In this document: positions 45,331 to 57,551 of the stretch, piece by piece
Position numbering within the stretch: position 1 is the first letter of the stretch
Layout: each line of letters starts with the position of its first letter
Source of the DNA: Cryptomeria japonica
Taxonomy: Eukaryota; Streptophyta; Pinopsida; Cupressales; Cupressaceae
Reading direction: 5' to 3'
Assembly (NCBI RefSeq): GCF_030272615.1
Contig: NC_081406.1
Location: 242,599,218 to 242,663,217, forward strand
Length of the DNA: 64,000 nucleotides
Notes under the pieces: model-generated
The model's database searches: none
What the model was told of the DNA's origin: nothing
The model's input: only the letters and a program-made list of their open reading frames with translations
Made by a program: the position numbers and the translations under genes

Positions 45331-47459
45331 CACATGAGGTACTCATTGAGAGGAGTGTTCATTTTGAGGAAATCTCTCCTAGCTTAGCCTCACTTCCTCC
45401 TCAACCTTCCTCCATTGTGGATAGTGATGAGAGTAATTTAGATGATGAGACTCCTTTAACTTTGACTCGTAGGGTTACACCTTTGCAAGGTCCACTTGTA
45501 GTTGAGGAGCCTCATTCTCCACCTCAACCCAGACCTTGTTGGGCTTGACAGACACTTGAGTCAGCGGGTTCTCTTGTTGGGGATCCTTCAGATACATGAA
45601 GGACTTGATCACATCATCAGGACCTTCCACATGCATACATTGCTACTACTTCCGATCCACAGACATTTCAGGAAGCATCAGGGGTTCCCGAGTGGGACCA
45701 AGCTATGGAGGAAGAGTATAGTTCCGTGATGAGGATCAACACTTGGGAGTTAGTCCCTCTCCCTAAGGGGAGAAAGATGGTTCGGTGTAAGTGGATCTAT
45801 CGGACCAAGTTTGCAACAAATGGTAGTGTGGATAAGTATAAGGCTCAACTTGTTGCGAAAGGTTTCTCTCAGGTTCCAAGTGTTGACTATACTGAGACCT
45901 TTGCGCCCATAGCCAAGATGAACTCCATTCGCTTGACACTTACTATTGCTGCAACTCATGGTTGGTTGTCCATCAGATGGATGTGAAGAATGCCTTTCTT
46001 CATGGGGATCTTGATGAGGAGATATATATGGAGCATCCATAGGGTTTCATCCAGGATTATTCATTGGTTTGTTGATTAAGGAAATCTCTTTATGTCCTTA
46101 AGCATGCCCCTAGGGTTTGGTACACCAAGATGAATTCCTTCCTTCTCTCAGCAGGGTTCACTAGGTGTCATTTTGATCCAAATGTCTACATTTTGCGATA
46201 GGATGATTCACATTTGATACTTGTGCTCTATGTTGATGATTTGATCATTATAGGGAGCACCACATCCATCATTAGCAGTGTCAAATATGCCTTGCATGAT
46301 AGATTTTCTATGACTGACTTGGGTCTTTTGCACTACTTTCTCGGGATAGAGATTTCACAATCACCTTCCGGGATTACACTTTCGCAGCCTAAGTATTCTC
46401 TTGATCTACTTGCACACTTTCATATGGCTGATTGTAAGCTTGCATCGACTCCCTTTCTTTCAGGATTCAAGCTTGAGGCTAAGTGCTCTTCTCCACCAGT
46501 TGATGCCACATTATATCATCAGCTTGTGGGTAGTCTCATCTACTTGACTCACACACGCCCTGACATTTCATTTGTGGTTGGCATGGTTTCCCACTTCATG
46601 CAAGAACCACATGAGCTTTATTAGAAAGCCGCCAAACTCATCCTACACTACATCCAATGTACACATCAGTATGGGATTCACTATACAGCAGGCACAAGAC
46701 TTTTCTTGGTTGGTTACACAGACTCTGATTGGGCTGGCGATCTTGATGATCGTAAGTCTACTTTAGGTTAGAGCTTCCACCTTGGTTCAGGCCCCATTTG
46801 TTGGTAGAGCAAGAAGCAACATGTTATTGCTCTCTCTTCGATTGAGGTATCGTATCGATGGGCTGTTAATGCAACGACTGAGACTATTTGGCTTCAACAT
46901 ATTCTGACAGAGTTTGGGTTCTCCACTCCATGACTGACAGTTCTGCATTGTGACAATCATAGTGCTATTGCAATCTCGAATAACCTGGTTCAGCATCAAC
47001 GGGCCAAACACATCAAGATTCATATGCACTACATCCAAGAGCTGATTCTGGAGTAGGTCATTGATTTGCAGTATTGTCCTACAACGAAGCAGGTTGCAAA
47101 CATATTCGCCAAACCCTTCATTGAGAGTAAGTTCCAGCAGTTGTGAGCTCTCTTGGGGGTGCAGGATGTTTCATTAAGGGGGGTCAGCTGACTTTTCCTT
47201 CCTCTCTTATGGGGGGGACTTTTTCCTCTTTGAGGTTTTGTCCTTCTTCTTTGAGAGTCTTTTGTACATTCATCTCTCTTTTGGGGGGAGTTTTTTCCCA
47301 CTAGGTTTTCTCCCTTTCTTGGTTTGTGAGAGATTGCATTATATAGGTTTGATTGCATTTGCATATTGTACATGGGTACCTATCATGGCCTAGTAGCCGG
47401 GACCCATATTGCATTGTTGACTTGAGTCTTCATTCCCCTAAGTTGCACTTAAGGGGGGG
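45331..47459 (+). pseudogene. Copia-2 reverse transcriptase, RNase H and 3' leader to the PPT
   Basis: The reverse transcriptase begins EWDQAMEEEYSSVMRINTWE and KWIYRTKFATNGSVDKYKAQ. Near 45970 a shift of one base changes frame; the continuing frame has MDVKNAFLHGDLDEEIYME, VLYVDDLIIIGSTTS (YVDD intact, 46225) and LGLLHYFLGIEIS. RNase H contains VGSLIYLTHTRPDISFVVG, GYTDSDWAGDLDDRKST and LHCDNHSAIAISNN. The stops in the last part (for example 46621, 46770, 47055) suit C-to-T change. The polypurine tract AAGGGGGGG is at 47451-47459. Confidence 0.92.
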
Positions 47460-47935
47460 TGTTGGTGTATTTATTTATTCTTATAGGATATAATTACACT
47501 TTACTTAAGTTAACTTAGGATAATGCATCTCATCGTAGTTTGGATATGAGACACTTAGGGAAGTGTGCACATAGGGATGATGCTTGTAGGAGAAATTCCA
47601 CTTTTTGTGGTCTTATCTTGCTATTACATTCCACATTCAGTGGGTGATCCACTTCTTGTGGAATATTATATTATTTCTCCTACGTACCCCTACTTTTTCT
47701 TACCTACCTAACCCTACTTTTTCTTACCTACCCTTGTTTCTCATTGAGCCACATGTCATGATTGTGTGCTCACATATCCATTTGGCCTTGCCTATATAAG
47801 CAGGCCCATATTCATTGTATTCGTTAATCCAGTTGATCATTTGCATATTGATGAGAATATAGTTTGTTCTTGTCAAACTATTGTCTCTCTTTTGTGTGCT
47901 TTTCATTGTGCCCTTGATCTTGGCAAAATCTCACA
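47460..47935 (+). repeat. 3' LTR of Copia-2
   Basis: Begins TGTTGGTGTATTT, ends AAAATCTCACA. Contains CCTATATAAGCAGG near 47791 and a 24-base duplication of CTACTTTTTCTTACCTACC that the left copy lacks, accounting for the length difference. Confidence 0.92.
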
Positions 47936-47940
47936 ATGCC

Positions 47941-47952
47941 AAAGGGGGAGAT
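47941..47952 (+). other. Polypurine tract of Copia-1
   Basis: AAAGGGGGAGAT precedes the 3' LTR start. Joined to 41245 it restores ATGCCAAAGGGGGAGATTG, a normal copia 3' end. Confidence 0.9.
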
Positions 47953-49130
47953 TGTTGGCAATAAGCTAAAATTGCTTATGTGTTGTCATTGATGTCAACA
48001 CTGTGCTCTGGTTGGATATGGTTCTTTCCCGGTTGGTTACTGCTATCCCGGTTGGACTTGGTTATCCATGATTCTAATCCGATATGATCAAATTGGTTGT
48101 TTTGGTTTTGGATGGTTATTCAAGTTGGTTATATGCTTGTCACATTCAGTTGGTTCATGATTTGGTGCTCTGGAAGCTATCGCTTATGTTTTGGATTACT
48201 GGTTGGTATTTCCTGGTACCGATTGGTGATATTCAATGATTTGGTTAACTGATTTTGGTTCATCTTATAGAAATGGTTCCAAACATGTTGAAGGCATTCT
48301 TGATCATGTCCTAATTGTATGGTGGCTTCGCATTGGCTGGCGTGATGATTTGGTGGTCCTATTTGGATCTGGTTGGTTATTTTGTGTTATTGCACTGAGG
48401 GTTTCTATCGGTTGGTGAAACGTACTGATATAGGTCTTAGCGGAATTTTCACTGGATATAATTGATTGGGAATTTGAATTAGGTCCATGCTGTGTAATAG
48501 AAAACATAATATTGGTCCGGTGGTATCATGTGATGTAATTTTTGTAATTATGGTTTATGAGTTTAGGGTTTAGCCAACCTTGTTATTCAAGGTTCATGAT
48601 TTGTATTTATAGGCGACTAATTCATGTAATTTGGATAGGATGATATCGGTATGGTTATGTCTGTATTATCAGAGAGAGGTTTATTTGTGAATAAGATATA
48701 TCATTCAGTGAAGGTTTGAGAAGGTTTTAGTATTGTAGGGCAGACATCTGTGCTTAACCGGAATTGTATCAAGCATTAGGGGATGCTACTTTCACAGTGC
48801 ATTTTCTTCGGATTGTAGATATAAGTCAGTGAGACTTGTTTTTGTGATGAGCAATGAGCTCTAGGTGGTTAGCCTGATTGCGAATGCAATCCCCATTGTA
48901 ATTATTTCACATACTACTGCAAAAGTATTATTTGACTGTGGGTAGGGTTTCCCATCGTGGGTTTTCCCTTTACAGGGTTTTCCACATCAAAAATATTGGT
49001 GTTGTGTGTTCTGTGCTTTCATGCTTTATCTTTCATTGTGTTGTTTATATTATACTCTAGTAAATGGTTTATAATCTACATTATTTCCCCCCCCCCTCTC
49101 AGTTTTCTCCCGGTATAAGAGATTCTAACA
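47953..49130 (+). repeat. 3' LTR of Copia-1
   Basis: Begins TGTTGGCAAT and ends GATTCTAACA, followed by the target duplication AAGTC. It shares the CCCCCCCTCTCAG run with the 5' copy. Confidence 0.93.
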
Positions 49131-49135
49131 AAGTC

Positions 49136-50100
49136 AAATCGAATTCTTTCTTTGACTTAGTCTTAAGTTAGTTATAGATTTCCTATTTTTGCTCATTGCA
49201 CCTCCCCCGTATATATGAGGTTGCTCTTTGTAATTAGCATCTTTATTTTATGCAACAAAACTTTGTCGAAGTGAAAAGCAAAGTGAGACTTTGTGTTCAT
49301 ATTGTGAATTTGCAAGCTTAATCAAAGAGAAGACAAGTTTGGCTTTCAAAATTTGTGTTGGAATCAATCTTGTGTATGATACAAATTTTCTTATGTCATT
49401 TATGTTATATGTTCTTATAAAATTTAAGTTGACCAATGTTATTTGTGTGAGATATCGAAGAATAATTTGAGTTCATATAAGTAAACTTTGTGTTATTTTG
49501 AGAATTTGAGAATGAGAACTTGGTGTGGGTAATAGTTTGAAGACTTTGAGTTTTTGCTTATTATCTACATTGTTCATTGCTAAGTTGTGTATGAATAGCA
49601 ACCTGAAGACTTTGTGCTTTAGTTGTTATTTTGAAAAATTGTTAGAAAAAGAGTCATTTGTAAAAGGTTGATAGGACATTAATTAAAAGAAGACTTTGAG
49701 ATTCATTATTACTTTCCCGTCCCATTAGTTATTTCAGAAAAGAGAAGAAATGGGAGGCTTTGCACTCTTACATAAACTTTTCTTCTTAATTAGCATAGAT
49801 ATTAGTACTACTGCAAATGAGAAAATGTTTTTAGTTATAAGGAAATAGATCCATTCTAGATAGAGAATTGAGAAAGTACTTACTCTAAAAAAGAGAGTAA
49901 AGTAATTGTATCATCCCGGATTAGTGTAAAGTTAGCAGGTAGATTAGTACTAAATAGTGTTTGCAGTAGAAAGGGGGAGCCTTACCTTATAAATAGGAGG
50001 GACCATATCTTGCCTTTTGAGAGATATTGTCTTGCATACTGTGGTGAAACCCACATTTTGTAAACCTCCCCGAGTTTACAAAATTTTCACCCAACACATT
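49136..50100 (+). other. Element A 3' flank with promoter-like sequences
   Basis: This is contiguous with 31730 before Copia-1 inserted. It contains CGTATATATGAGG (49207), degenerate repeats of GAAGACTTTGWG (49540-49760) and AGAAAGGGGGAGCC followed by CTTATAAATAGGAGGG (49968-50003), which look like a polypurine tract and a TATA box. It may be an LTR of element A, but no second copy is visible in the window. Confidence 0.4.
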
Positions 50101-50129
50101 TTTAGATTGATCAGTTGAAGCCTTTGAAT

Positions 50130-51097
50130 TGTTTAGATTAGGGATTTTAGGAATCCACTTCATGGGGGTGCAAGGCATATAATTACTTTCCAAACATGTC
50201 CTGCTGCCACATCTCAGACAATTTTTTTTCCTTTCCTCAATCTCAATATATTGAATCCACTCAAGCAGATTACTTCATTTCTTGAATGGCTAACTATCAA
50301 GTGACAGGTTCCATTGGGAGTCCCTCTAAACACATCGGGCAACTATGCCCCTAACTATCAAGTATAAGGGAGGCTAGCAGACAGATTAATTAAAAAACCT
50401 TCAATTCAAACTGGGTGGGAGAGAAATATAGTATGGAGAGGGGGTGAAGGATATAGATTGTTGCCCCACAACCATATGGATGGTTCTAAAAGATTTATGG
50501 GAAGGAAGTCGGGTGGGTGGCTAGGTTTGGGTGGGCCCATGTCTAGATTGGTGGACTAGCTATGTGTTAGCTATTCTCTTTCCCATTCCTAAGCCATATA
50601 ATATGAGATGACTAATGATTTGAGCTTGATTTTGGTTGGGAGGTTTCATATTAAGTAAGTTTAATTCACTCAAAATAGGTAGAATCTCCATTGCCCATAT
50701 TGATATCCATAGCATAGCCCAATTGATCTCCAATGAAATTTAGGCATTCTCTAGATAAATTTTCAAATAGGAGATTATATAATCTATCCCATTAAGGCTC
50801 TTCCACCATCTACGTTTCCTTGGGATTGAATTTGGGGACCTAGGCTTGTGTAAAGATAAAGCTCTTGCCTATGCACCAAGGGCCCTATTTCAACATTACA
50901 TCCCTATCTTCTTTGTTGTTGAAGTCGACAATGAAAAAATTCTTAGGCAAGAAGTAGGTAACAATAGACATCTTGCAATTTTCCTTGATCCATTGATGAA
51001 TCTTCGCTCTCCTGCGGGGTTTACCTAGAACCCTACCTATAATTGCAGTGTGTTGAAAAACCTTAATGTTTGAATCAACTTTGGCCTTGTTTGACAC
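50130..51097 (-). pseudogene. DUF4283-type gag/ORF1 fragment
   Basis: The N-terminal part is AIIGRVLGKPRRRAKIHQWI, TYFLPKNFFIVDFNNKEDRD and PWCIGKSFIFTQAWVPKFNP, which match the DUF4283 domain. Further along, in changing frames, CYGYQYGQW-like and CRRC/GHVW-like remnants near 50215-50190 recall the following CCHC region. It is much decayed. The source is a LINE ORF1 or a related nucleic-acid-binding protein, different in sequence from the LINE ORF1 at 29.6-31.1 kb. Confidence 0.65.
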
Positions 51098-51164
51098 ATC
51101 CCTGTGCCCTTCTCTTTATGCATCCTACACCTTGCTCTTCTCCATGTTATTTAATATATCTTGT

Positions 51165-51296
51165 AAAAAAACGAGTGCAAGCAATCTCAATTGTTGATAT
51201 GGTAGAGAGTGACCCCATGAGGTTTGAACCTTGGTTGTTGGCACTATAGGCAAGAAGCCCCACCATTTCACCATAGGGTCTCCCATTTTCTATCCA
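51165..51296 (-). mobile_element. tRNA-derived SINE candidate
   Basis: On the minus strand TGGTGAAATGGTGG (box A-like) is followed 42 bases later by GGTTCAAACCTC (box B-like), the spacing of a tRNA promoter. The head begins GAGACCCTATGG and the body ends with CACTCGTTTTTTTAC. No clear target duplication was found. Polymerase III SINEs have this layout. Confidence 0.45.
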
Positions 51297-53790
51297 CAAT
51301 TTAATTAAATATTTTTATTTAATTAATTTCACCTTTTTATCCCTGTATTAAGTAAATAATTTTATAACTTAATTTATTTCCATCTATAATTAAATAATTT
51401 TCAAAAAACAAATTTAATTAGCTAACTATTTTTCAAAATTAAATAAATTCAAATAATTTATTTAATTTCTCACCTTGAATAAATAAAATTAACATTTTAT
51501 TTATTTTTTCTCCATGCATTTACACCTCACCTTATTGTTCCACCTTATCAATCCATGTGCATCATAGGTCCTATCCTCTCTTAACATTTCTCGACCATTG
51601 ATCTTGCCCATTGATCAAATGCATGTGAGGCATGTAAACAGGACCTCCACCCCCTCATTTCCCATCTAACACTTTTGAGTACTCACACTATAGTCAAATT
51701 ATCACTTGCATCTATCAAGCATCTATATTGTGCAATCATGTTTATGCTATTTTGAAGAGAAACCCACATACCAAGGCATTCAAGCAAATCTCAAGTAACA
51801 ATGGAGTATCCTAAGGTAAATTTGTGATGATATTATTATTTATCATTTTGATTTATGTATAGATCTTAGATTCTATTTTGTGTTTGTGTGGATTGTGAGT
51901 TTGGATCTTTCATTTTTTTCCATTATTTTGATTCACATTTTCATAGCATTCACACATTGTTACTTACAAAATCATATTATCCTAAAAAAAAATGAGCAAA
52001 AGAGAAATCATCTTCCAACAATGAAAAGGAAGGAGATTCAATGTTTTTTCTACACAAATTTGCTCAATTAGTAAACTTATCAAGAGTAGGTTGCTTGCCC
52101 AAACACTAGAAAGTAAAAGACCCACTTCCAATTTCTATATTCATTGTTTGGATGCTATCATCTTTTAGGGTTATGATAAGCACCTCGTTGGCTAATTTTT
52201 AAGGAAGATCCCTAGTAAAAGGAAACTCCCTCATTCCATGATCCTATTTTATTATTAGTGACCAACTTTGGATTCCCAAAAACTCGAAGTCTATGCTCAA
52301 CCATATTAGAGGTGAAAAGAAAAGATGATTTTGCACAACTAAAATAGGGGAAGGGTTGGAAAAAACAAGAAGGATTTGCGATTTATAAAAATCACAACAA
52401 TGATAAGGATTGAAGGCTTTCTTGTAGTAATGAAAAACATTGTTTGCAGTGCAAGATTGATTAACAATATTACTCAAAATCTCGAATTAAGGTTTTCAAG
52501 GTGAAAAAAGGTAGTGTTGAAATATGTTAGAGCTTGGTCTATTGGGAATGCCATGCTCAATGTCATCTTTGGCATGCTTGAAAGGTCCCATGTCCCCTAT
52601 TCCCTTACAATGCCATTGCTCTTTTCCTCTTCCATCTACTTCTTCTCCCTTCAAACTTATGGCTTTTTTTCTTACACACTCCATTTGATGATCTCTCATC
52701 ATGTTTTTTTTATTTAATAACCTATTATATGATGATTTCTATGAAGTATTAAATTATTATAGTTGCTTGGTAAAATGCAAATTAGGTCCCAACCTCCTTA
52801 ATATTATAACAAAAGGAAGTTACATAGAGTTTGTTAGGACAATACCTAAATGCCATTCTCAAGCAAAAGCCTTGGCAATGAAGGCTATAAGAAAATTGTC
52901 CCATCATTAACAACTCAAAGGCTGTCATGTCATTTTCTTACCACCAAATCTCAACATATAGACAATAATTTGTTTAGTTTTGTTAGATTTTTTATTGGAC
53001 ACCAATTTGCTAGGGTCACGTTGCTAGTTGTCCCCACATTCAATGCTAAAGGGGACAAATGAGAAACTTCATCTACTAAAAGAACCTTTGTTAATTTACT
53101 CATTGTAGATAAGGAAATAATTACACAAGTCTCCTATCACAATATGAAGGAGAAATAGTATTTTCCCCCAAAGTATTCTCACTTGACTTCCCAAGAGAAA
53201 GAGAGAGGCCCCTCCTCACAAGGAGGCTCTAAAGCTTCATTCACAACAAATATCATGTACAAACTAAATTATACTATAAAATTCTATAAATAAGCTCTAA
53301 TCATCGTGTATTACTAAATGTGTACTAGTCAATAGGTTAAGCACAATTGATGAGGATGATGGTATGTTTTTTTGATTATGATATCCACCAAGATTCAAAC
53401 TTTCAAAGACTTGATTGAGCCGAGTTTGACCTTTGAATAACTTTGATGAACAAAACCCTCCTACTTGTAACTTCCTCATCATAAGAACATTAAATGGATG
53501 AATAAATGGGATATTAGCATAAGAGATTGCCCAAATAACAATGGGGAAATAAAAAAAACATGTGGAAATGACAACTTGGGAGGAAAAAGGAATACTATAT
53601 TAAACATTTCAATCCCACACATGACTATATGCAAAAGAACTACATAGGAATGGAAATACAATGGAAAGCAAAAATGTTAATTGCTTGGATAAGAACTAGC
53701 TCACATCAATTTAGATGCAAAATTTAAAGATGGAAGCTACCTAAAGAGGAGTGGGCAGATAGATCATAGAAGACGTAGATTTTGCACTCA
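51297..53790. other. A+T-rich intergenic sequence without a recognised gene
   Basis: 51300-51500 is built of ATTTAATTAAATT-type stretches. Short ORFs below 80 codons occur on both strands and show no motif. I see no LTR boundaries or terminal repeats. Confidence 0.5.
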
Positions 53791-53794
53791 AGGA

Positions 53795-53986
53795 GTGGTG
53801 GAGAAAAAATTATATTACATCATGGAGTATTCAACCCACAAGGATATCCAAATCAACTATATTGAGACATTAAATGTAAACACCTTGCGTGATCTATTTG
53901 AAAGAGAAAAGATAAAAAGAGTTGCAGATTTCCTAATCAAGATATACAAGAGAAGATCCAAAATGCAAAAGAAAAAGGAGGTTTAG
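53795..53986 (+). CDS. Short ORF (63 aa), unknown and doubtful
   Basis: The reading frame begins at a TTG or internal start and encodes a basic, helical-looking peptide (DLFEREKIKRVADFLIKIYK). Nothing upstream or downstream supports a gene. It could be a fragment of an older element. Confidence 0.15.
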   Translation: MVEKKLYYIMEYSTHKDIQINYIETLNVNTLRDLFEREKIKRVADFLIKIYKRRSKMQKKKEV

Positions 53987-54235
53987 TAGGCACAATGTTT
54001 TGAGCTTTGCTTACTTTTCTTTGCTGGCTACCTTGTAAACATTATTAAAAACATTCATTCAGTTATGTTATACTCAAATTGTTTACAAAAGCAATGATAT
54101 CTATATCTAGGGGAAATAGATAACATAGTTCCAATAACTGTCACCTTATTGTCACGTTGACCCCCCAATAGCCGTCATAGTGAAACCATCATTAATAAAT
54201 TTGTTTTGCACCAATAGCTGATCATTTTTTATAAT

Positions 54236-54312
54236 TTTTTGATCATAATTGGCCCATTTGTGCACCACTATTGGAACATTTGTGCACCACTATTGGGACA
54301 TTTGTCAACAAG
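54236..54312 (+). repeat. Short tandem repeat CATTTGTGCACCACTATTGG
   Basis: Three adjacent diverged units of about 24 bases (54250-54310), the same words occurring once more upstream as TTTTGCACCAATAGC. Non-coding. Confidence 0.6.
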
Positions 54313-54634
54313 TACTAGAGATTTTGAGTTGATGCTTACTGGAACATCTTTAGCTAGGTATCAGGATTCAGACGACACTTTGAAATGTATATTGTTTGAC
54401 CTTTGTGCACATAACTGATTCCACAACGTGCATCATTACTACCTAAAAGCCAGATCAATAGCTATAAGCTGTTAAGTCGCATACGAAGACAACTAAAAAA
54501 AAATCAAAATCCAATGTACTGTTTAAGATCTTTGGGTGCGTGAAGTTAGTTATGACGACTAATGGTGCTCTTCCCAATATAATTTAAATATTTTTAAAAA
54601 AATCCTCTTCTATAAAGACACTAAACTTTCCTAA

Positions 54635-54715
54635 ATGGAGAGAGAAGCACAACCGCAAGGTTAAAGTGGAAGGCACTGAACTTTTCTTCAAGGCGTGAGG
54701 TTCAATCTCAATTCT
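54635..54715 (+). mobile_element. Weak tRNA-like (SINE) head
   Basis: GGTTAAAGTGGAAGGCACTG resembles a box A region and GAGGTTCAATCTC, about 38 bases on, a box B. No tail or target duplication is visible. It may be chance. Confidence 0.25.
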
Positions 54716-54981
54716 TAAAGTCATGGATAAAACCGAACTCTGAAAAAAAGGATAGATTTATCTGGTTTAAGTTGACTACCCTGACATTTATCCTTCCATT
54801 AGGGTTTTACCTGTTTGATTAGCACAACAAATATTTACGTGCATTTTGTAATTGTATTTTTTTACGCATTACTCTCTCAGACCGTGAATCTCAATGAATT
54901 TAACGATCTAGAGTTCAAACTAAGAAAGTCATGATTGGAAAGTCTATTTACAGAGCATGTAGGCACTCCATGCCAGTGGAT

Positions 54982-55071
54982 GACATGGAGAAGGAGAAAA
55001 TGAGATGTTCCAATAGAGGGTTTCTCGCTCTGTATATTTTCTGCAACTTGTATTGTCTCGTTACAGTTGAA
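54982..55071 (+). CDS. Possible first exon with signal peptide
   Basis: From the ATG at 54982 the frame reads MEKEKMRCSNRGFLALYIFC then NLYCLVTVEG, a short basic start followed by a hydrophobic stretch that ends at GAAG|GTAAGTC, a good splice donor at 55072. This is what the first exon of a secreted or membrane protein looks like. I found no convincing second exon in the next 2.5 kb, so it may be an exon whose continuation is beyond a long intron, a relic, or chance. Confidence 0.3.
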
Positions 55072-57550
55072 GGTAAGTCTTTTTTCGCTACAGTTAGTTG
55101 ATCCTTTTAAGTTTTTTTTTTTCAATTGTGAAAGGGCTTGAGTATTTTATGTTATGAACACCATGTGTAGTAATTGGATTTAGTATAGATTGCCTAACAT
55201 CGTTGCTTTGTTCAAAATCTCGTAGTCTTAAATTACTACAATATAAGAATTCTTCTACTCCTCTTTCTTGAGCCTTGCACATGAGGTCAAAGTCGAGAGG
55301 TACAAAATTTGTTTAAATATTGTAAAGAATTAAAATATATCCTTACCGTCAACTTTCATATGGAGCATCTCATTGGTTCAATTGGGCGTCTAGCTTGGCT
55401 GTGATCCAAAAGAACAACTTTTCTATTAGATTTTTAGTTTTTTGGTAAACTTTGAGCCGCGTGCCTTCATGGCGTCTGAAGATTCTTTCCATAAAAGTCA
55501 TTACACAAATAACATTTATCCTTATGTATACTGGTCTTAATTACAAGGTAAAGGGATCCACTGGCACACAAACAACTTCAAGCATTTGTTGCTAAGGAGT
55601 AGATTTGCGAATTTAATTCTCCCTTTTGGGCTTTAGCTTCTTTCCCCATTGCCAAGCTTTTGGAGCATGTAATACCTTGTTCTACATATAACAATGGGAA
55701 CTTAACATCAAAATATAGAGGTCTAATTACCAATTATGAACTCTATATACTGTTTAACGGCCGGGAACAACTTTTCCTCTTTAATTGCTATCTCCAATTG
55801 TTGGTTATGCTGGCTTTGGCAAAGTGTTAGGTTGGTAGGGGATCTGAAAACTGCCAAGGATAGTCCTCTAGCAGTTCTTCATTTAAAGATTTCACACACT
55901 AGCTCAAACAAATTCTCCAGAACAAAATAATAAGTTAAACGTTTGAACAACAAAATATCTACTCTTTCCGTAGGAACATTATAGCAATATTCAGATCTGA
56001 AAAAACTAAGAACAGTATCAAAATCAAGCACACAAGACTGAAAAACAAGGACTACTCTGGAGAAACCCTGAATGGTAAAAACTCCAACGAGTGAGCTGCT
56101 CCAGTTCTTCAATCACCATAAATCAGTCAATTACATGTATGAAAGTCTCTCCAGGACAACAAAAGTGCTCATGGCTTTATACAACTGAGCTCCACATACA
56201 TTCAATGCTTGCAACTCCATTAAAACCCAGCTCTAAAGTCTACTGTTCAGAAAAACTGTACAAAACATGAAGGATGAGCATAATGCCGGCCTTTGCAACT
56301 TGTTTCTCACTTTCTATTATACCTCTAATGCTTCGTAAATGCTGTTTTCCACTTGACAGTTGTGGAGAAAGAGAAAAGACATCATTTTTGGCTGTTACAC
56401 CATGTTCACAAGACAAAATAGCAGAACCACCATTTTTTGACAGACAATGGATGGGGGATACATAATTGCTGGGGTGAAAATGAATTCACTGGAGTGAAAA
56501 TAAAACTACTGGGCTGGAAATTAAATTACCACCTGTTGAAAATTGGCAGTTGCAAAAACATTGGGGCTGTTACAAAATCAACCCTCCTACAACTGATGGT
56601 TTCTTTGACAACTCCAGAATACAGAATTTTTCCATTTGCTCCTCTATTTTCTGACTTCTCTGAGATGTTATAGACTACATCAAGGTCATCTTCAGCATTG
56701 TGACTTGAAGATTGGCTTCATAACTTATTATGGTTAGGAAAATATGAGTTTTGCAGCTTTGATCGAAAGTGACAACTTTGGCTGCTCAAACAACTGCAAT
56801 GATCTGATATGTAGATCACACCTGTAAGATACCTTCTTTCTTATATACCAAAATTACACATCAGAGTACCCTGTGACTGACTGAACTCTAACATAATACA
56901 ATACTACAGATGCTTGTTTATTGAGTTTAACAGTGATTACAATGAAAATTGAGATATATCAGAATGGGAAGTAATGCAAAAACTTATAGAACTAATCAAC
57001 AGCAGGACTTACAATAATCTTATTCTCAGATTAATATCAAATCAGAGATGACTTGAAGTTCAGAATACAATGCCCACAGATAATATTGGAGTTCACAACA
57101 TAAATAGCATCAGCATATCAAATTAATACACGCCATTATTACTGCTCACAAACAATTTGTTATTGGATAACAATCTGATACACTAGCAGTTTATCAGTCA
57201 AATCAATATATTTAATGTTATACTCAGATCATATTAACTGCATTAAGCTTACTTGAGAGATTGCTGACCTTACTGAGCAAAACGATCTCCAGAAGTCCCA
57301 GATCGAATGTTTTCTTTTTGAGGTGCGATAGGGACTCTGGTATGCAGGTGGAACCCTAGTATTAGGTGCAGCCTGTGGACAGTGATATAGGTGCCTTGGA
57401 CTGGCGCCAAACTCTTGAAAGATGCCCTCCAACTGCGGCAGCGTACCTTCTGTCAAGTCTGACAATTAGATTCTTATCTTTGTGTCCACAATTTGAATCC
57501 TTGCAGTATATCCTTTCTTCCTTCGATAATAAATTCTTATGGAGAGGTGA
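55072..57550. other. Unique-looking sequence, no supported gene
   Basis: Base composition is mixed and there are no long ORFs. A short stretch at 57290-57470 has ORFs on both strands of higher GC content but without motif. No terminal repeats or zinc-finger, RT or gag motifs were seen. Confidence 0.45.
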
Positions 57551-57551
57551 A

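Larger units (their letters stand above)
41246..47935 (+). mobile_element. Copia-2, Ty1/copia retrotransposon nested in Copia-1
   Basis: A 6.7-kb element with LTRs of 452 and 476 bases, a perfect five-base target duplication, an exact primer site TGGTATCAGAGCC and a G-rich polypurine tract. The left LTR starts TATTGG where the right has TGTTGG (G-to-A). It keeps integrase DDE residues and the YVDD motif, but at least two frameshifts and many stops disable it. It is younger than Copia-1, because it lies inside it. Confidence 0.94.
31731..49130 (+). mobile_element. Copia-1, Ty1/copia retrotransposon carrying two nested elements
   Basis: LTRs of 1220 and 1178 bases begin TGTTGG and end GATTCTAACA, with a perfect five-base target duplication. 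Primer site and polypurine tract are in place. Without the two inserted elements it is about 7 kb. The order gag, protease, integrase, reverse transcriptase, RNase H is that of copia elements. Numerous stops, at least four frameshifts and loss of catalytic residues show a dead copy. Confidence 0.94.

Noticed and set aside
51200-51300. A functional tRNA gene
   Set aside because: Box-like motifs are present but no cloverleaf stems could be drawn; a SINE head fits better.
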